A DNA stretch of 64,000 nucleotides from Bacteroidales bacterium (GCA_017452265.1 JAFTMS010000018.1:62001-126000), one strand, 5' to 3'; shown: positions 1 to 7,552, numbered from the stretch's first letter. A program made the numbers and translations. The notes: generated by a model from the letters alone, not told the origin.

Positions 1-722
1 GCCTTAGGGTAGTTCTTCGAAGGATTGTTCACGTCCATCACGTGGACACCCATCATCTCCATACCCGCATAGAACAGGAATATGCTGCTGGCAAGGACGA
101 GGTTGTCGAGTTTCGTGAGGTCTGGGAAGAAGCTCTGGCTCATGTCCATATGGTTGTGTCCTCCTGTCGCTATGTATATGATACCGAGGATGATAAGCAG
201 TGCGGCAGGGATGATTGTGCCTACGACGCCTCCCACCTTGCTGATCTTGCCCACCCAGCCGATGCCTTTCATTGCAATGAACGTCGCCACCCAATAGATG
301 GCCAGCACCGTCACGAGCGTGAATATCTTGTTCGAGGCGAGTGCTGCGTCGGAAGCGTCGTTCAGGCCGATGAAGGCGAGGGAGACGGCGCCGAACGTGA
401 GCACCGTCGGATACCAAATCGTGGATTCGATCCATTGGAGCCATATGGCAAGGAATCCTGTCCGCGGACCGAAGGCCTCTCCCACCCATCGGAAAACGCC
501 TCCCTGCTTGTCGGAAAACATCGCGGCAAGTTCGGCGGCTACCATCGACGTCGGAATCAGGAACACAATTGCGGCAAAGAGATAGTAGAACGCCGATGAA
601 AGCCCGTATACAGCTTCCGACGGCAGGCCTCGCAGGCTCACGACTGCCGTAATGTTCATGATTGCGAGGGTAGTTACGCTGAGCTTGAAAGCATTTCCAG
701 CATTTCCTTTCTGTGTCTTCAT
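1..722 (-). CDS. gadC: Glutamate:GABA antiporter, APC family (partial)
   Basis: The first 240 residues of an amino-acid permease can be read from an ATG at 722; the frame stays open to the window edge, so the C-terminal half is missing. Several hydrophobic spans are visible (about residues 17-40, 47-65, 90-110, 125-150, 165-190), and the start has the APC-type order of a broken first helix followed by the stretch VSLRGLPSEAVYGL. It lies 12 bp downstream of gadB on the same strand, the standard gadBC pairing. GadC exchanges extracellular glutamate for cytoplasmic GABA, so the decarboxylase next door can consume protons. The pairing makes the GadC assignment likely; from this fragment alone another APC permease cannot be excluded. 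Confidence 0.85.
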   Translation of the reverse strand, partial: MKTQKGNAGNAFKLSVTTLAIMNITAVVSLRGLPSEAVYGLSSAFYYLFAAIVFLIPTSMVAAELAAMFSDKQGGVFRWVGEAFGPRTGFLAIWLQWIESTIWYPTVLTFGAVSLAFIGLNDASDAALASNKIFTLVTVLAIYWVATFIAMKGIGWVGKISKVGGVVGTIIPAALLIILGIIYIATGGHNHMDMSQSFFPDLTKLDNLVLASSIFLFYAGMEMMGVHVMDVNNPSKNYPK

Positions 723-734
723 GGCCTTTTCCCG

Positions 735-2150
735 TTAATGTGTATATACGTGTCCCTTGTGCTTCTTTCCGTTGCCGGCCGCTATGCGTGACGGAGTCGG
801 ATATTCAAGCTTCTCAAGTTCTGCTACGGAATCCTTTATGTCTCCGATGAGCATGTCCGCCATGTCGCGCGACATTCCCTGACGCACGACGATGCGCATC
901 ACGACCATGTCCTCGATGTCCTTCGGCATCGTGTACGCCGGCACCATCCAGCCTTTCTGCATCAGTTTGTCCTGCAGGTCGAATAGCGTCCAGTTGGCTT
1001 TCTTTTCGTATTCCGGCTTCATCGTCCAGATGAAAAGCGGATTGTCAAGTGTCTTTGAATAGTTCTCAAAGCAGTGCATGCTGCCGATTGTTTCATGGCA
1101 GTATTCAGCGATGGCCATGGAATTGAAATGTATCTCCCTGTAGCCTTCTTCGCCGAGATGTATGAAGTTGTAATACTGCGCAAGAATCTGTGCTGCAGGA
1201 CGCGAGAAGTTCAGGCCGACCTGCGTGATGCTCGCTCCTAAATAATTGACGCTGAACGACATTTCTGCCGGGAGATACTTCTTGTCCTTCCATACGATCC
1301 AGCCCAGGCCAGGATATACGAGGCCGTATTTATGGCCGGATGTAGATATGGACAGCACCCATTTCAGACGGAAGTCCCATTTCTTTTCGGGATTGAGGAA
1401 GGGGAGAATGAAGCCTCCGGATGCTGCATCCACGTGAATCGGGATATCGTATCCGGTTCTGGCGTTGTATTCGTCAAGAGCTTTGTCGAGCGCCTCGATG
1501 TCGTCGTTCATTCCTGTCCATGTCACGCCTGCAATCGGCACTATGCATATCGTGTTTTCATCGCACATCCTGAGTGCTTCCTCAATGTCGAGCGTCGGGT
1601 GCTTCTTCGTGATAGGGACAGTGCGCATTTCGATCTGCCACAGCTGGCAGAACTTCTCCCAGACCACCTGATAGGCCGAACTCATGACAAGATTCGGCTT
1701 GTCGAACGGTTTCCCGGCAGCCTTTCTGCGTTCGCGCCATCTCAGCCATGCCGCAACTCCGCCCAGCATGCAGGCCTCTGACGAACCGATTCCCACGGCT
1801 CCGGTCTTCCAGTCGCCCGTTTCCGGTGTATTCCACATGTTCGCCACCATATTGATGCATCTTCCGCACATGACCGCTACGCGCGGATACTCGGTTTCAT
1901 CTATGTAATTTATACCCACGGCTTCATTCATGAGTCTTGTGCCGTAGTCGTCCATATATGTGGTCACGAATGTTGCCAGATTGAGTCTTGGCTGCGTCTG
2001 GGGAAATGTTTCGTCCTTGACCATCTGATAGGCGGTTTCTGCCGGTGTGCTGTGCTTTGGGATGTATTCCGAAGGAGCCGGTTTCCTCATTTCCTTAGAG
2101 CCGAAGATTGGCGCTGCGCCATCTGCGTAAGTTTTGTCCATCTTGTTCAT
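735..2150 (-). CDS. gadB: Glutamate decarboxylase
   Basis: This 471-residue protein has the length and order of GadA/GadB, a PLP enzyme that converts glutamate to GABA and CO2 in the cytoplasm while consuming a proton. The PLP lysine is Lys274 in STSGHKYG, the cofactor-binding aspartate lies in HVDAASGG (about 240-246), and a GSSEAC motif is present near 122. The C-terminus ends in HKGHVYTH, like the His-containing tail that closes the active site at neutral pH in the E. coli enzyme. The ATG at 2150 gives a normal N-terminus. gadC follows after 12 bp. Upstream are two RNA units with terminators, so expression may depend on read-through of the nearer terminator, which ends about 70 bp before the start. 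Confidence 0.96.
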   Translation of the reverse strand: MNKMDKTYADGAAPIFGSKEMRKPAPSEYIPKHSTPAETAYQMVKDETFPQTQPRLNLATFVTTYMDDYGTRLMNEAVGINYIDETEYPRVAVMCGRCINMVANMWNTPETGDWKTGAVGIGSSEACMLGGVAAWLRWRERRKAAGKPFDKPNLVMSSAYQVVWEKFCQLWQIEMRTVPITKKHPTLDIEEALRMCDENTICIVPIAGVTWTGMNDDIEALDKALDEYNARTGYDIPIHVDAASGGFILPFLNPEKKWDFRLKWVLSISTSGHKYGLVYPGLGWIVWKDKKYLPAEMSFSVNYLGASITQVGLNFSRPAAQILAQYYNFIHLGEEGYREIHFNSMAIAEYCHETIGSMHCFENYSKTLDNPLFIWTMKPEYEKKANWTLFDLQDKLMQKGWMVPAYTMPKDIEDMVVMRIVVRQGMSRDMADMLIGDIKDSVAELEKLEYPTPSRIAAGNGKKHKGHVYTH

Positions 2151-2218
2151 AGTTTTGAATTATTAAAAATAACTCACTACGGCAGGTCACAAAACATGCC
2201 AATCGGGGAGGGGACAAT

Positions 2219-2337
2219 AAAAAAATGAGACTTCGCCGCTCTCGCGGGGACGCCTCATACTAACCACATAATTAATAACACTAAAACTAATAACCAATAA
2301 GTTGTGAGAGTTTCAGAATCACTCTCCGAACAACTCG
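2219..2337 (-). ncRNA. Small RNA or attenuated leader, copy 1
   Basis: A promoter at 2342-2372 should start an RNA near 2337 on the minus strand. The RNA opens with a hairpin (2301-2311 pairing with 2321-2334), continues through an AU-rich linker and ends in a strong intrinsic terminator: outer stem 2225-2231 with 2252-2258, inner stem CCGC-GAGA-GCGG, then a U-run at 2219-2224. A second copy lies at 2621-2742. The 3' 85 nt are nearly identical in both, while the 5' hairpin has changed sequence but kept its pairing. This promoter-RNA-terminator layout matches the published description of the Bacteroidales-1 RNA motif; I could not test the consensus. It may act in trans or as the leader of gadB. 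Confidence 0.72.
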
Positions 2338-2341
2338 AATG

Positions 2342-2372
2342 CAAAGGTACTGCTTTTTTCGGTATCCGCAAG
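2342..2372 (-). promoter_or_regulatory. Promoter of RNA copy 1
   Basis: Minus strand: a -33 element CTTG (2369-2372), a 19-nt spacer with an A-tract, and a -7 element TACCTTTG (2342-2349). This fits the Bacteroidota sigma-ABfr consensus TTTG-N19-21-TAnnTTTG. Confidence 0.75.
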
Positions 2373-2620
2373 AACTGTTCCAGTCCTTTCTGACGAGTGG
2401 TTGAAATTTCGGAACAAATGAAATTGTCGGTTTTTGATTGATTGCAAGAAAATGATGGTGAATACTACGAATTTATAAATTTTTCTGTGGTGCAAGTGAT
2501 AAAATATTTGTTTTGGGGTAATGAGATTTATATATTGTTACTTTCAATTTGTTCCGACGAATTGAAGGCGAACTTTTGTGAATCATATCCTGTGTGGCTG
2601 TCGGGGAATACGGACCTATA
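2373..2620. other. AT-rich spacer between the two RNA units
   Basis: There is no credible gene. The stretch contains a 10-bp inverted repeat, CGGAACAAAT at 2410-2419 and its complement at 2547-2556. The second arm lies in a small hairpin, TTCAATT (2543-2549) with AATTGAA (2560-2566). These could be operator sites, but nothing links them to a known regulator. Confidence 0.4.
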
Positions 2621-2742
2621 TAAAAACAAATGAGACTTCGCCGCTCTCGCGGGGATGCCTCATACTAACCACATAATTAATAACACTAAAACTAATAACC
2701 AAAGGTTGTAGAGTTGCAGAACGCTTCTCTGATCAACCCGAG
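2621..2742 (-). ncRNA. Small RNA or attenuated leader, copy 2
   Basis: This is the second copy of the unit at 2219-2337. Its 5' hairpin pairs 2704-2713 with 2724-2738. Relative to copy 1 the outer stem has changed from GTTGT/ACAAC to GGTTG/CAACC with pairing kept. The terminator stem pairs 2630-2636 with 2657-2663, keeps the CCGC-GAGA-GCGG core and is followed by UUUGUUUUU. The two copies differ at one position in the 3' conserved block (2656). It lies 400 bp further upstream, with its own promoter, so it is likely an independent transcript rather than part of the gadB messenger. Confidence 0.7.
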
Positions 2743-2744
2743 TG

Positions 2745-2775
2745 CAAAGGTAGACACTTTTTTTGAATCTGCAAA
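2745..2775 (-). promoter_or_regulatory. Promoter of RNA copy 2
   Basis: This is a perfect consensus on the minus strand: TTTG (complement of 2772-2775), 19-nt spacer, TACCTTTG (complement of 2745-2752). The spacer carries the same A-tract as copy 1. Confidence 0.85.
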
Positions 2776-2803
2776 ATTTTGTAACGATTTTTTGCTAAAA
2801 TTT

Positions 2804-2831
2804 TGTTAAATGGTGTTAAAATTCTGTTAAA
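2804..2831. promoter_or_regulatory. Three phased TGTTAAA repeats
   Basis: TGTTAAA occurs at 2804-2810, 2814-2820 and 2825-2831, that is every 10-11 bp, or one helical turn. They lie 30-60 bp upstream of the -33 box of RNA copy 2, where an activator would bind. The regulator is unknown. Confidence 0.4.
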
Positions 2832-2889
2832 CCGCCTGAGATTCAATGCTTAAACGTTTTAATGAATTGTTAGGTGTTGTTTTTTCAGG

Positions 2890-2998
2890 CACTGGTGAGA
2901 TCCTCACGGCGTTTCACGCCTCAGGATGACGTCTTGTCCAACGTCATAGCGAATGCGGTTGCCCAATGTCATAGCGAATGCGAAGCCTGTGGCAATCT
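2890..2998. repeat. Dispersed palindromic intergenic repeat, copy A
   Basis: The segment begins ATCCTCACGGCG, includes CAGGATGACGT facing ACGTCAT, and ends TGGCAATCT. The same framework recurs at 46754-46827. Here the inner part is duplicated: GTCATAGCGAATGCG occurs twice, around 2943 and 2969. It abuts the stop codon of the PHP phosphatase gene and may end its transcript. Copies with this general look (CGTCATTGCGAG...GGCAATCT) are common in unrelated bacterial genomes. Confidence 0.6.
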
Positions 2999-3659
2999 AT
3001 ATGTAATCAGCAATTGCATTTCCTTCATCAAGCCAGCTCCCTATCACTTTGACGTAATGCTCATTGTGCATGTCGGTACCATATAGCGACACAAGGCCTT
3101 CCTCTACCAGATTGCGTGCATTCTGCTCTGCCGTATCCCCATACAGACCGGCAAGCGAGCCGTAGTTCGACTGTATGACCACACCGGCCTCCACAAAACC
3201 GAGCAGCTCTCTGCGTGACAGATAAAAATACCGCTCAGGATGCGGCAGGACAGGTGTCAGTCCCATGGAAATGACCTTCCTGAACTCGTCGAGCGGCTTG
3301 ATCCATCCCATTTCCTGAGGTTTTGATATAGGCAGCTCCATCAATATATATCTGTCCTCTATGGGCATCAGCCAGTTTCTTTCCAGCACTTCCGGCCAGG
3401 TTTCAGGCACAAGCCTGTATTCCGCTGACATTCTGAGCTCTACGTTTATGCCCCTGACAGCCGCTGCTTCTTCCAGCCTTTCAAATTCCCTGCGTATTTC
3501 TTCAGGCCTGTTCCTGTATTTGGCATTGATGTGCGGTGTGCATGTGATGCGCTCGAAGCCCCAGCCTGCCATTGCTGACAGAAGCCTCAGCGAATCTTCC
3601 GGATCTGTCGCCCCGTCGTCGAGCCCGGGCAGAATGTGGCTGTGAAAATCGAGCTTCAT
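2997..3659 (-). CDS. CpsB/CapC-type PHP-family phosphatase
   Basis: The 220-residue protein begins MKLDFHSHILPGLDDGA, the typical start of the CpsB/YwqE group of manganese-dependent protein-tyrosine phosphatases of the PHP superfamily. Metal ligands are visible in HSH (6-8), TCTPH, LPHPERY and GTDMHNEHY. In other bacteria such enzymes dephosphorylate BY-kinases that control polysaccharide export. No kinase or capsule gene lies nearby, so the target is open. The frame extends upstream of 3659 but only the ATG at 3659 gives the family N-terminus; it overlaps the maf stop as TAATG, so the two are translationally coupled. Confidence 0.88.
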   Translation of the reverse strand: MKLDFHSHILPGLDDGATDPEDSLRLLSAMAGWGFERITCTPHINAKYRNRPEEIRREFERLEEAAAVRGINVELRMSAEYRLVPETWPEVLERNWLMPIEDRYILMELPISKPQEMGWIKPLDEFRKVISMGLTPVLPHPERYFYLSRRELLGFVEAGVVIQSNYGSLAGLYGDTAEQNARNLVEEGLVSLYGTDMHNEHYVKVIGSWLDEGNAIADYI

Positions 3660-4240
3660 TATCCGATGAATTTTAGAAGTTCCTGATATACAAGGTGGAC
3701 AGGCAGGCCCATTATGGTGAAGAACGAGCCTTCTATCTTTCCGATTCCGATGTATCCTATCCATTCCTGGATACCATATGCACCGGCTTTGTCGAACGGT
3801 TTGAAATTATCTATATAATATTCTATTTCGCTGTCTGATAATTCTTTGAAATGTACAATTGCAGTGTCGCTTAAAGTCTCGCACCGCTCTTTGTCACGTA
3901 AGGTTATTGCCGTGGTAACCTTATGGCCTCGTCCGGAAAGATGCCTGAGCATGTCTATTGCCTCGTCACGTGAATGCGGTTTGCCCATGACACGTTCTCC
4001 GCACAGCACGAGAGTGTCCGAAGTGATGAGGATTTCACCATCTTCAAGCGGTCTGTGGAAACCGAAAGATTTGCATTCCGAAAGCACTTCAGGTATCATT
4101 TCGTGCGGTGTCTCAGGGCTGTATACTTCCTCGAAGTGATTACGTGTATCCACTTCAAAATCAATATTAAGCCCAGCCAGCAGCTCGCGTCTTCTCGGTG
4201 AACCGCTGGCAAGTATTATCTTCTTTCCCTTAGTGTCCAT
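3659..4240 (-). CDS. maf: Maf-like nucleotide pyrophosphatase
   Basis: The 193-residue protein has the Maf/YhdE signature ILASGSPRRRELL at residues 9-21, the conserved SDT-V metal site (ITSDTLV, about 73-79) and GKPHSRDEA. Family members hydrolyse non-canonical or modified nucleoside triphosphates (dTTP/UTP and m7GTP subfamilies) in the cytoplasm and are linked to cell-division arrest when overproduced. Which subfamily applies is not decided here. The start ATG at 4240 shares one base with the stop codon of the aldehyde dehydrogenase (TAATG), and its own stop overlaps the next start the same way, so SDR-ALDH-maf-PHP appears to be one operon. Confidence 0.93.
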   Translation of the reverse strand: MDTKGKKIILASGSPRRRELLAGLNIDFEVDTRNHFEEVYSPETPHEMIPEVLSECKSFGFHRPLEDGEILITSDTLVLCGERVMGKPHSRDEAIDMLRHLSGRGHKVTTAITLRDKERCETLSDTAIVHFKELSDSEIEYYIDNFKPFDKAGAYGIQEWIGYIGIGKIEGSFFTIMGLPVHLVYQELLKFIG

Positions 4241-5628
4241 TACAGTATCTTCTTCACTAATCCGAACATCTTGTACGGCATATATCGGAACGGCAGGTCG
4301 ATGAGGTTTCCTGTGGCTATTATCGCGCGCTCATGGCTGAATGCATCGAAGCTGAGCTTGCCGTGATAATGTCCCATGCCTGAATTACCGACTCCTCCGA
4401 AAGGAACGTTCTCGTTTGCAATATGCATTATCGCGTCGTTGATGCAGCCTCCGCCGGATGTGGTCCTGCGTATTATTTCCCAGCCGTCGGACTCCTTGCC
4501 GAAGTAGTAGAATGCAAGCGGTTTTTCGCGTGAGTTCACGAATTCAATGACTGTCTGAGCGAAATCGTCCGAAATTGTGATGACAGGGAAGACCGGGCCG
4601 AAGATTTCTTCGGTCATGACAGGGGAGTCGGGCGCCGGAGAATCCAGAAGGGTTGGCTCTATGAAACGTGTCTCCGCGTCGTGTCTTCCTCCGTAAAGTA
4701 TCCTTCCGTCCTTGAGATAGCCGGTCACGCGCTCAAATGCCTTGTCGCTGACCATGCGTACGTAATGTGTATCTTTCTGTATTTCAGCTCCGTGCAGGTT
4801 TCTTACTTCTTCTCCGAAGGCCTTCACGAATGCCTCCTTGACGTCCTTGTGTATGAGGATGTAGTCTGGCGCGATGCATGTCTGACCGCTGTTAAGGGTT
4901 TTGGCCCAGGCGAGACGGCGGGCGGCACGTCTTATGTCGGCAGTCCTGTCGATGATGCAAGGACTCTTTCCGCCGAGTTCGAGCACGACAGGTGTCAGAT
5001 TCTTTGCTGCAGCAGCCATGACGCGCTTTCCGAGCGACGGGCTTCCCGTGAAGAATATCACGTCCCAGCGCTGTTCGAGCAAGGCTGTATTCACGTCTCT
5101 GTTGCCCTGTACGACAGCGATGTACTTTTCCTCAAAAGTATCCGAAATCATGTCCTCGATCACTTTTGAAACCGTAGGAACGTATGGCGAAGGCTTCAGG
5201 ACAGCCGTACAGCCGGACGATATTGCGCCGACGAGCGGATTCAGAAGCAGCTGCACAGGGTAATTCCATGGCGAGATGATGAGCGAGTTGCCGAGCGGCT
5301 CCTTCACGATGTAGCTGCGCGACGGGAAAAGCTTCAGGGGGCTGCACTTCCTTTCGCGTCGTGCCCATTTCCTGAAATGCCTCATGTGATTACGGATTTC
5401 TCCTGTAACTATGCTTATTTCTGTTAGATATGCTTCTTCGTATGATTTGTGCAGGTCCGTCCAGAGGGCCTCGCTGAGCTTCTTTTCCCATTTGCCCATT
5501 GCATTGGCGAGTTTTTTCAGCATTTCCTTGCGGAAGCCGTAATCCAATGTCGCGCCGGACTTGAAATATGCCTTCTGGGCCTCTCTGATGGTGATTATTC
5601 TTTCTGTCGTGGTGTTTTCTATAGTCAT
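4240..5628 (-). CDS. NAD(P)-dependent aldehyde dehydrogenase, ALDH3-like
   Basis: The 462-residue protein oxidises an aldehyde to the acid. The general base Glu217 lies in LELGGKSP, the nucleophile Cys251 in NSGQTCIAPD, and NAD-binding motifs in SPWNYP (119-124) and FTGSPSLG. The length and the compact C-terminus match the ALDH3/fatty-aldehyde class rather than the 480-500-residue classes. The frame continues 64 codons further upstream, but that part overlaps the preceding gene; the ATG at 5628 is the plausible start. The substrate is unknown. The adjacent SDR suggests the pair handles the same alcohol/aldehyde or lipid-derived substrate, which is inference. Confidence 0.92.
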   Translation of the reverse strand: MTIENTTTERIITIREAQKAYFKSGATLDYGFRKEMLKKLANAMGKWEKKLSEALWTDLHKSYEEAYLTEISIVTGEIRNHMRHFRKWARRERKCSPLKLFPSRSYIVKEPLGNSLIISPWNYPVQLLLNPLVGAISSGCTAVLKPSPYVPTVSKVIEDMISDTFEEKYIAVVQGNRDVNTALLEQRWDVIFFTGSPSLGKRVMAAAAKNLTPVVLELGGKSPCIIDRTADIRRAARRLAWAKTLNSGQTCIAPDYILIHKDVKEAFVKAFGEEVRNLHGAEIQKDTHYVRMVSDKAFERVTGYLKDGRILYGGRHDAETRFIEPTLLDSPAPDSPVMTEEIFGPVFPVITISDDFAQTVIEFVNSREKPLAFYYFGKESDGWEIIRRTTSGGGCINDAIMHIANENVPFGGVGNSGMGHYHGKLSFDAFSHERAIIATGNLIDLPFRYMPYKMFGLVKKIL

Positions 5629-5690
5629 GTCGTTTCCGTAAAAAATATAATGGTGCAAAATTATGAAAAATTCTGCACCATGATGTAATT

Positions 5691-6518
5691 TTACTGTTTT
5701 TCTGACGGCTTGCGTCCTGTGAAGTTGTCCATCGTGTGGTAGATGCCGAGCCATTCTCCTACAATCGTGTCGAACCAGCTCATCGGAAGGAGTGCCTGAC
5801 AGATGCGTATGAAGTGCCATCCGAACGGCAGGCCCTTGAAGCGCGTGTTCTTTTCGATGGCCTTGATGATTTTTCCGGCTGCGTATTCCGGTTTCAGAAT
5901 CGGGATTATGCGTGACTTCACTCCGTCAAACATGCCTGTGCTTATATAATAAGGTGCGATTGTGGTCACGCCGACATTTGTCTTCATCTTCTTCATCTCG
6001 ATGTGCAGTGATTCCGACCAGCCTGTCGCTCCCCATTTGCTCGCTCCGTATGCGGACATGTTAGGGTTTCCAAGCATACCGGCAGCAGAAGTGATGTTGC
6101 AGATATGGCCTCTGCCGCGCTTTATCATATCCGGAAGGACGGCGCGTGCCACGAGCATAGGTGCTATGGTGTTGATGTTGATTGTGCGCGTGATCTCGTC
6201 GGCCGAGAGCTTGTCGAAAGTCCTGTTGCTGGTCACTATTCCGGCGCAGTTGATGAGTATGTCCACTGAGCCGCATTCAGCTGCCACTTTATTGTATGCT
6301 TCCGTAACAAGTTCATTCCTGGATACATCCACGATATAGCCCCTTACCTTGCCGTATTTTCCGAGCTCTGACTTCGCAGCCTCGATGTTCGCTGTGTTTA
6401 TATCCCATATTATCAGGCAGTCCGCTCCCTTTTTCAAAGCCATTCTGCCCATGATTTTTCCGATTCCGGATCCGCCGCCGGTAATCAGGACGTTGCTCCC
6501 GTTGAATTTCATAACCAT
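5691..6518 (-). CDS. Short-chain dehydrogenase/reductase
   Basis: This 275-residue classical SDR has the Rossmann motif TGGGSGIG (13-20), NCAG (90-93), catalytic Ser144 and the YxxxK pair Tyr157/Lys161. A longer hydrophobic C-terminal part (about 225-265) suggests membrane association, as in SDRs acting on lipids or sterol-like substrates. The start may be at 6518 or at the second ATG at 6512; both lie behind a -7 element at 6540-6547. The ALDH gene follows after 62 bp. The substrate cannot be deduced. Confidence 0.9.
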   Translation of the reverse strand: MVMKFNGSNVLITGGGSGIGKIMGRMALKKGADCLIIWDINTANIEAAKSELGKYGKVRGYIVDVSRNELVTEAYNKVAAECGSVDILINCAGIVTSNRTFDKLSADEITRTININTIAPMLVARAVLPDMIKRGRGHICNITSAAGMLGNPNMSAYGASKWGATGWSESLHIEMKKMKTNVGVTTIAPYYISTGMFDGVKSRIIPILKPEYAAGKIIKAIEKNTRFKGLPFGWHFIRICQALLPMSWFDTIVGEWLGIYHTMDNFTGRKPSEKQ

Positions 6519-6539
6519 TATCCCTTAAATTTTGGCCGG

Positions 6540-6547
6540 CAAAGATA
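6540..6547 (-). promoter_or_regulatory. -7 element before the SDR operon
   Basis: The minus strand reads TATCTTTG, a consensus TAnnTTTG, about 20 bp before the SDR start. No good TTTG box lies at the expected distance, so this is a partial match. Confidence 0.5.
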
Positions 6548-6550
6548 TTA

Positions 6551-6582
6551 CAATAAAAATACCGACTGCCACAGGCAGCCGG
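6551..6582 (-). terminator. Intrinsic terminator after the KdsC-type gene
   Basis: The minus strand has the stem CCGGCTGCC-TGT-GGCAGTCGG (6562-6582) followed by a U-rich run (complement of 6551-6559). It lies about 80 bp past the stop codon at 6663 and directly before the SDR promoter, isolating the two operons. Confidence 0.75.
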
Positions 6583-6662
6583 CAATGTCGTGAAATTCCG
6601 GAATTTGTTGCCAACCCTAAGGATTTGTGGTGAAATCCGTGGGCTGTATTTGCGGAAAATGG

Positions 6663-7190
6663 TCAGAAGCTGGCCTTGTATTCCTGCACATCGAGTTCCC
6701 ATGTGCCCTGCAGTCTCATCACCATTTCGACAGTCGCTCTTGCGCATCCTTTTCCTCCCGGTCTGTCGCTGGTGTAGTCTGCTATCTCCTTTACTTCGTC
6801 CACTGCATCGGCAGGACATACTCCGCAGCCGCATGCCTTCATCACGGGAATGTCCGGCACGTCGTCGCCGAAATACATCACCTCCTCCGGCTGCAGACCG
6901 TAGCGCGAGCAGAAATCCCTGAAATCCTCAATCTTGTCTCGCGATCCGAGATATACGTCTTCCGCCTTGATGCCGCAGGTCCTGAATCTTTTCCTGATGC
7001 TTTCTGAACGGCCTCCAGTAATGATGGCAAGGCGATAGCCGTGCATGGAGGCCATGCGCAGGCCGAATCCGTCCTTCGAGTCGAAGGTGCGGAACAGTTC
7101 GCCGTCGAGGTTTGCGAAGATGCCGCCGTCCGTCAGTACACCGTCTACGTCAAAGGCGAATGCCTTGATCTTTTTAAGTGTCTCTTCCAT
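6663..7190 (-). CDS. kdsC: KDO-8-phosphate phosphatase, HAD family
   Basis: The 175-residue protein is a C0-type HAD phosphatase without a cap domain, the size of KdsC. The catalytic motif FDVDGVLTDGG has Asp14 and Asp16; the third motif is GDDVPDIPVM. KdsC removes phosphate from 3-deoxy-D-manno-octulosonate 8-phosphate in lipopolysaccharide inner-core synthesis and works as a tetramer. Close relatives act on other nonulosonates (for example the KDN/CMP-sialate C-terminal phosphatases), so the exact sugar is not certain. The start is 6 bp after the stop of the DUF3467 gene, indicating co-transcription. Confidence 0.88.
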   Translation of the reverse strand: MEETLKKIKAFAFDVDGVLTDGGIFANLDGELFRTFDSKDGFGLRMASMHGYRLAIITGGRSESIRKRFRTCGIKAEDVYLGSRDKIEDFRDFCSRYGLQPEEVMYFGDDVPDIPVMKACGCGVCPADAVDEVKEIADYTSDRPGGKGCARATVEMVMRLQGTWELDVQEYKASF

Positions 7191-7196
7191 AAGGGC

Positions 7197-7508
7197 TTAT
7201 GACTTCGCTCCGTTTCCGAAACCGCCCATCGGGAAAGTCGCCTTAGGCTCGTTTCCGCCGAGGACTATCTGACCGTGCTGGCTTTCGTATTTGGTGATGT
7301 TGTCCTGAAGTGCGAGGAAAAGCCTCTTTGCATGCTCAGGTGTCATGATGATGCGGTTGCCGACCTCGGGCTTAGGGAGTCCCGGCAGCATGGTCGCGAA
7401 ATCGATGATGAATTCGCTGTGTGAATGTGTGATGATGGCGAGGTTTGAATATGAGCCTTTCGCCACGTCCTGCTTCAGCTCTATGCTGAATTCCTTTTCG
7501 TTTGCCAT
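7197..7508 (-). CDS. DUF3467 family protein
   Basis: The 103-residue protein matches the small Bacteroidota DUF3467 family: FSIELKQDVAKGSYSNLAIITHS, then FIIDFATMLPG and a conserved VGNRIIMTPEHAKRLFLALQDNI block. Its function is unknown. The ATG at 7508 is preferred over the one at 7529, because a -7 element (TATATTTG, 7531-7538) puts the transcript start near 7524, downstream of the earlier ATG. The C-terminal tail is glycine-rich. It is soluble with no signal peptide. Confidence 0.85.
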   Translation of the reverse strand: MANEKEFSIELKQDVAKGSYSNLAIITHSHSEFIIDFATMLPGLPKPEVGNRIIMTPEHAKRLFLALQDNITKYESQHGQIVLGGNEPKATFPMGGFGNGAKS

Positions 7509-7530
7509 AATATCTTGTGTTTGTTTCATG

Positions 7531-7538
7531 CAAATATA
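7531..7538 (-). promoter_or_regulatory. -7 element of the DUF3467-kdsC operon
   Basis: The minus strand reads TATATTTG, 22 bp before the ATG at 7508. It decides the start codon. A -33 box is not clear. Confidence 0.55.
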
Positions 7539-7552
7539 ATGATATTTTTTCG

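Noticed and set aside
42-599. A long frame antisense to gadC
   Set aside because: Composition is that of an antisense shadow (His/Arg-rich) and the opposite strand carries a convincing permease.
2225-2265. A 12-residue frame on the plus strand (M-R-L-R-R-S-R-G-D-A-S-Y) that is identical in both RNA copies
   Set aside because: Promoter and terminator signals point to minus-strand transcription; the identity follows from the conserved terminator stem. It was kept in mind because the only change between copies is synonymous in this frame.
2442-2633. A 63-codon frame between the two RNA units
   Set aside because: AT-rich composition, no family resemblance, no promoter, and it runs into the terminator of RNA copy 2.
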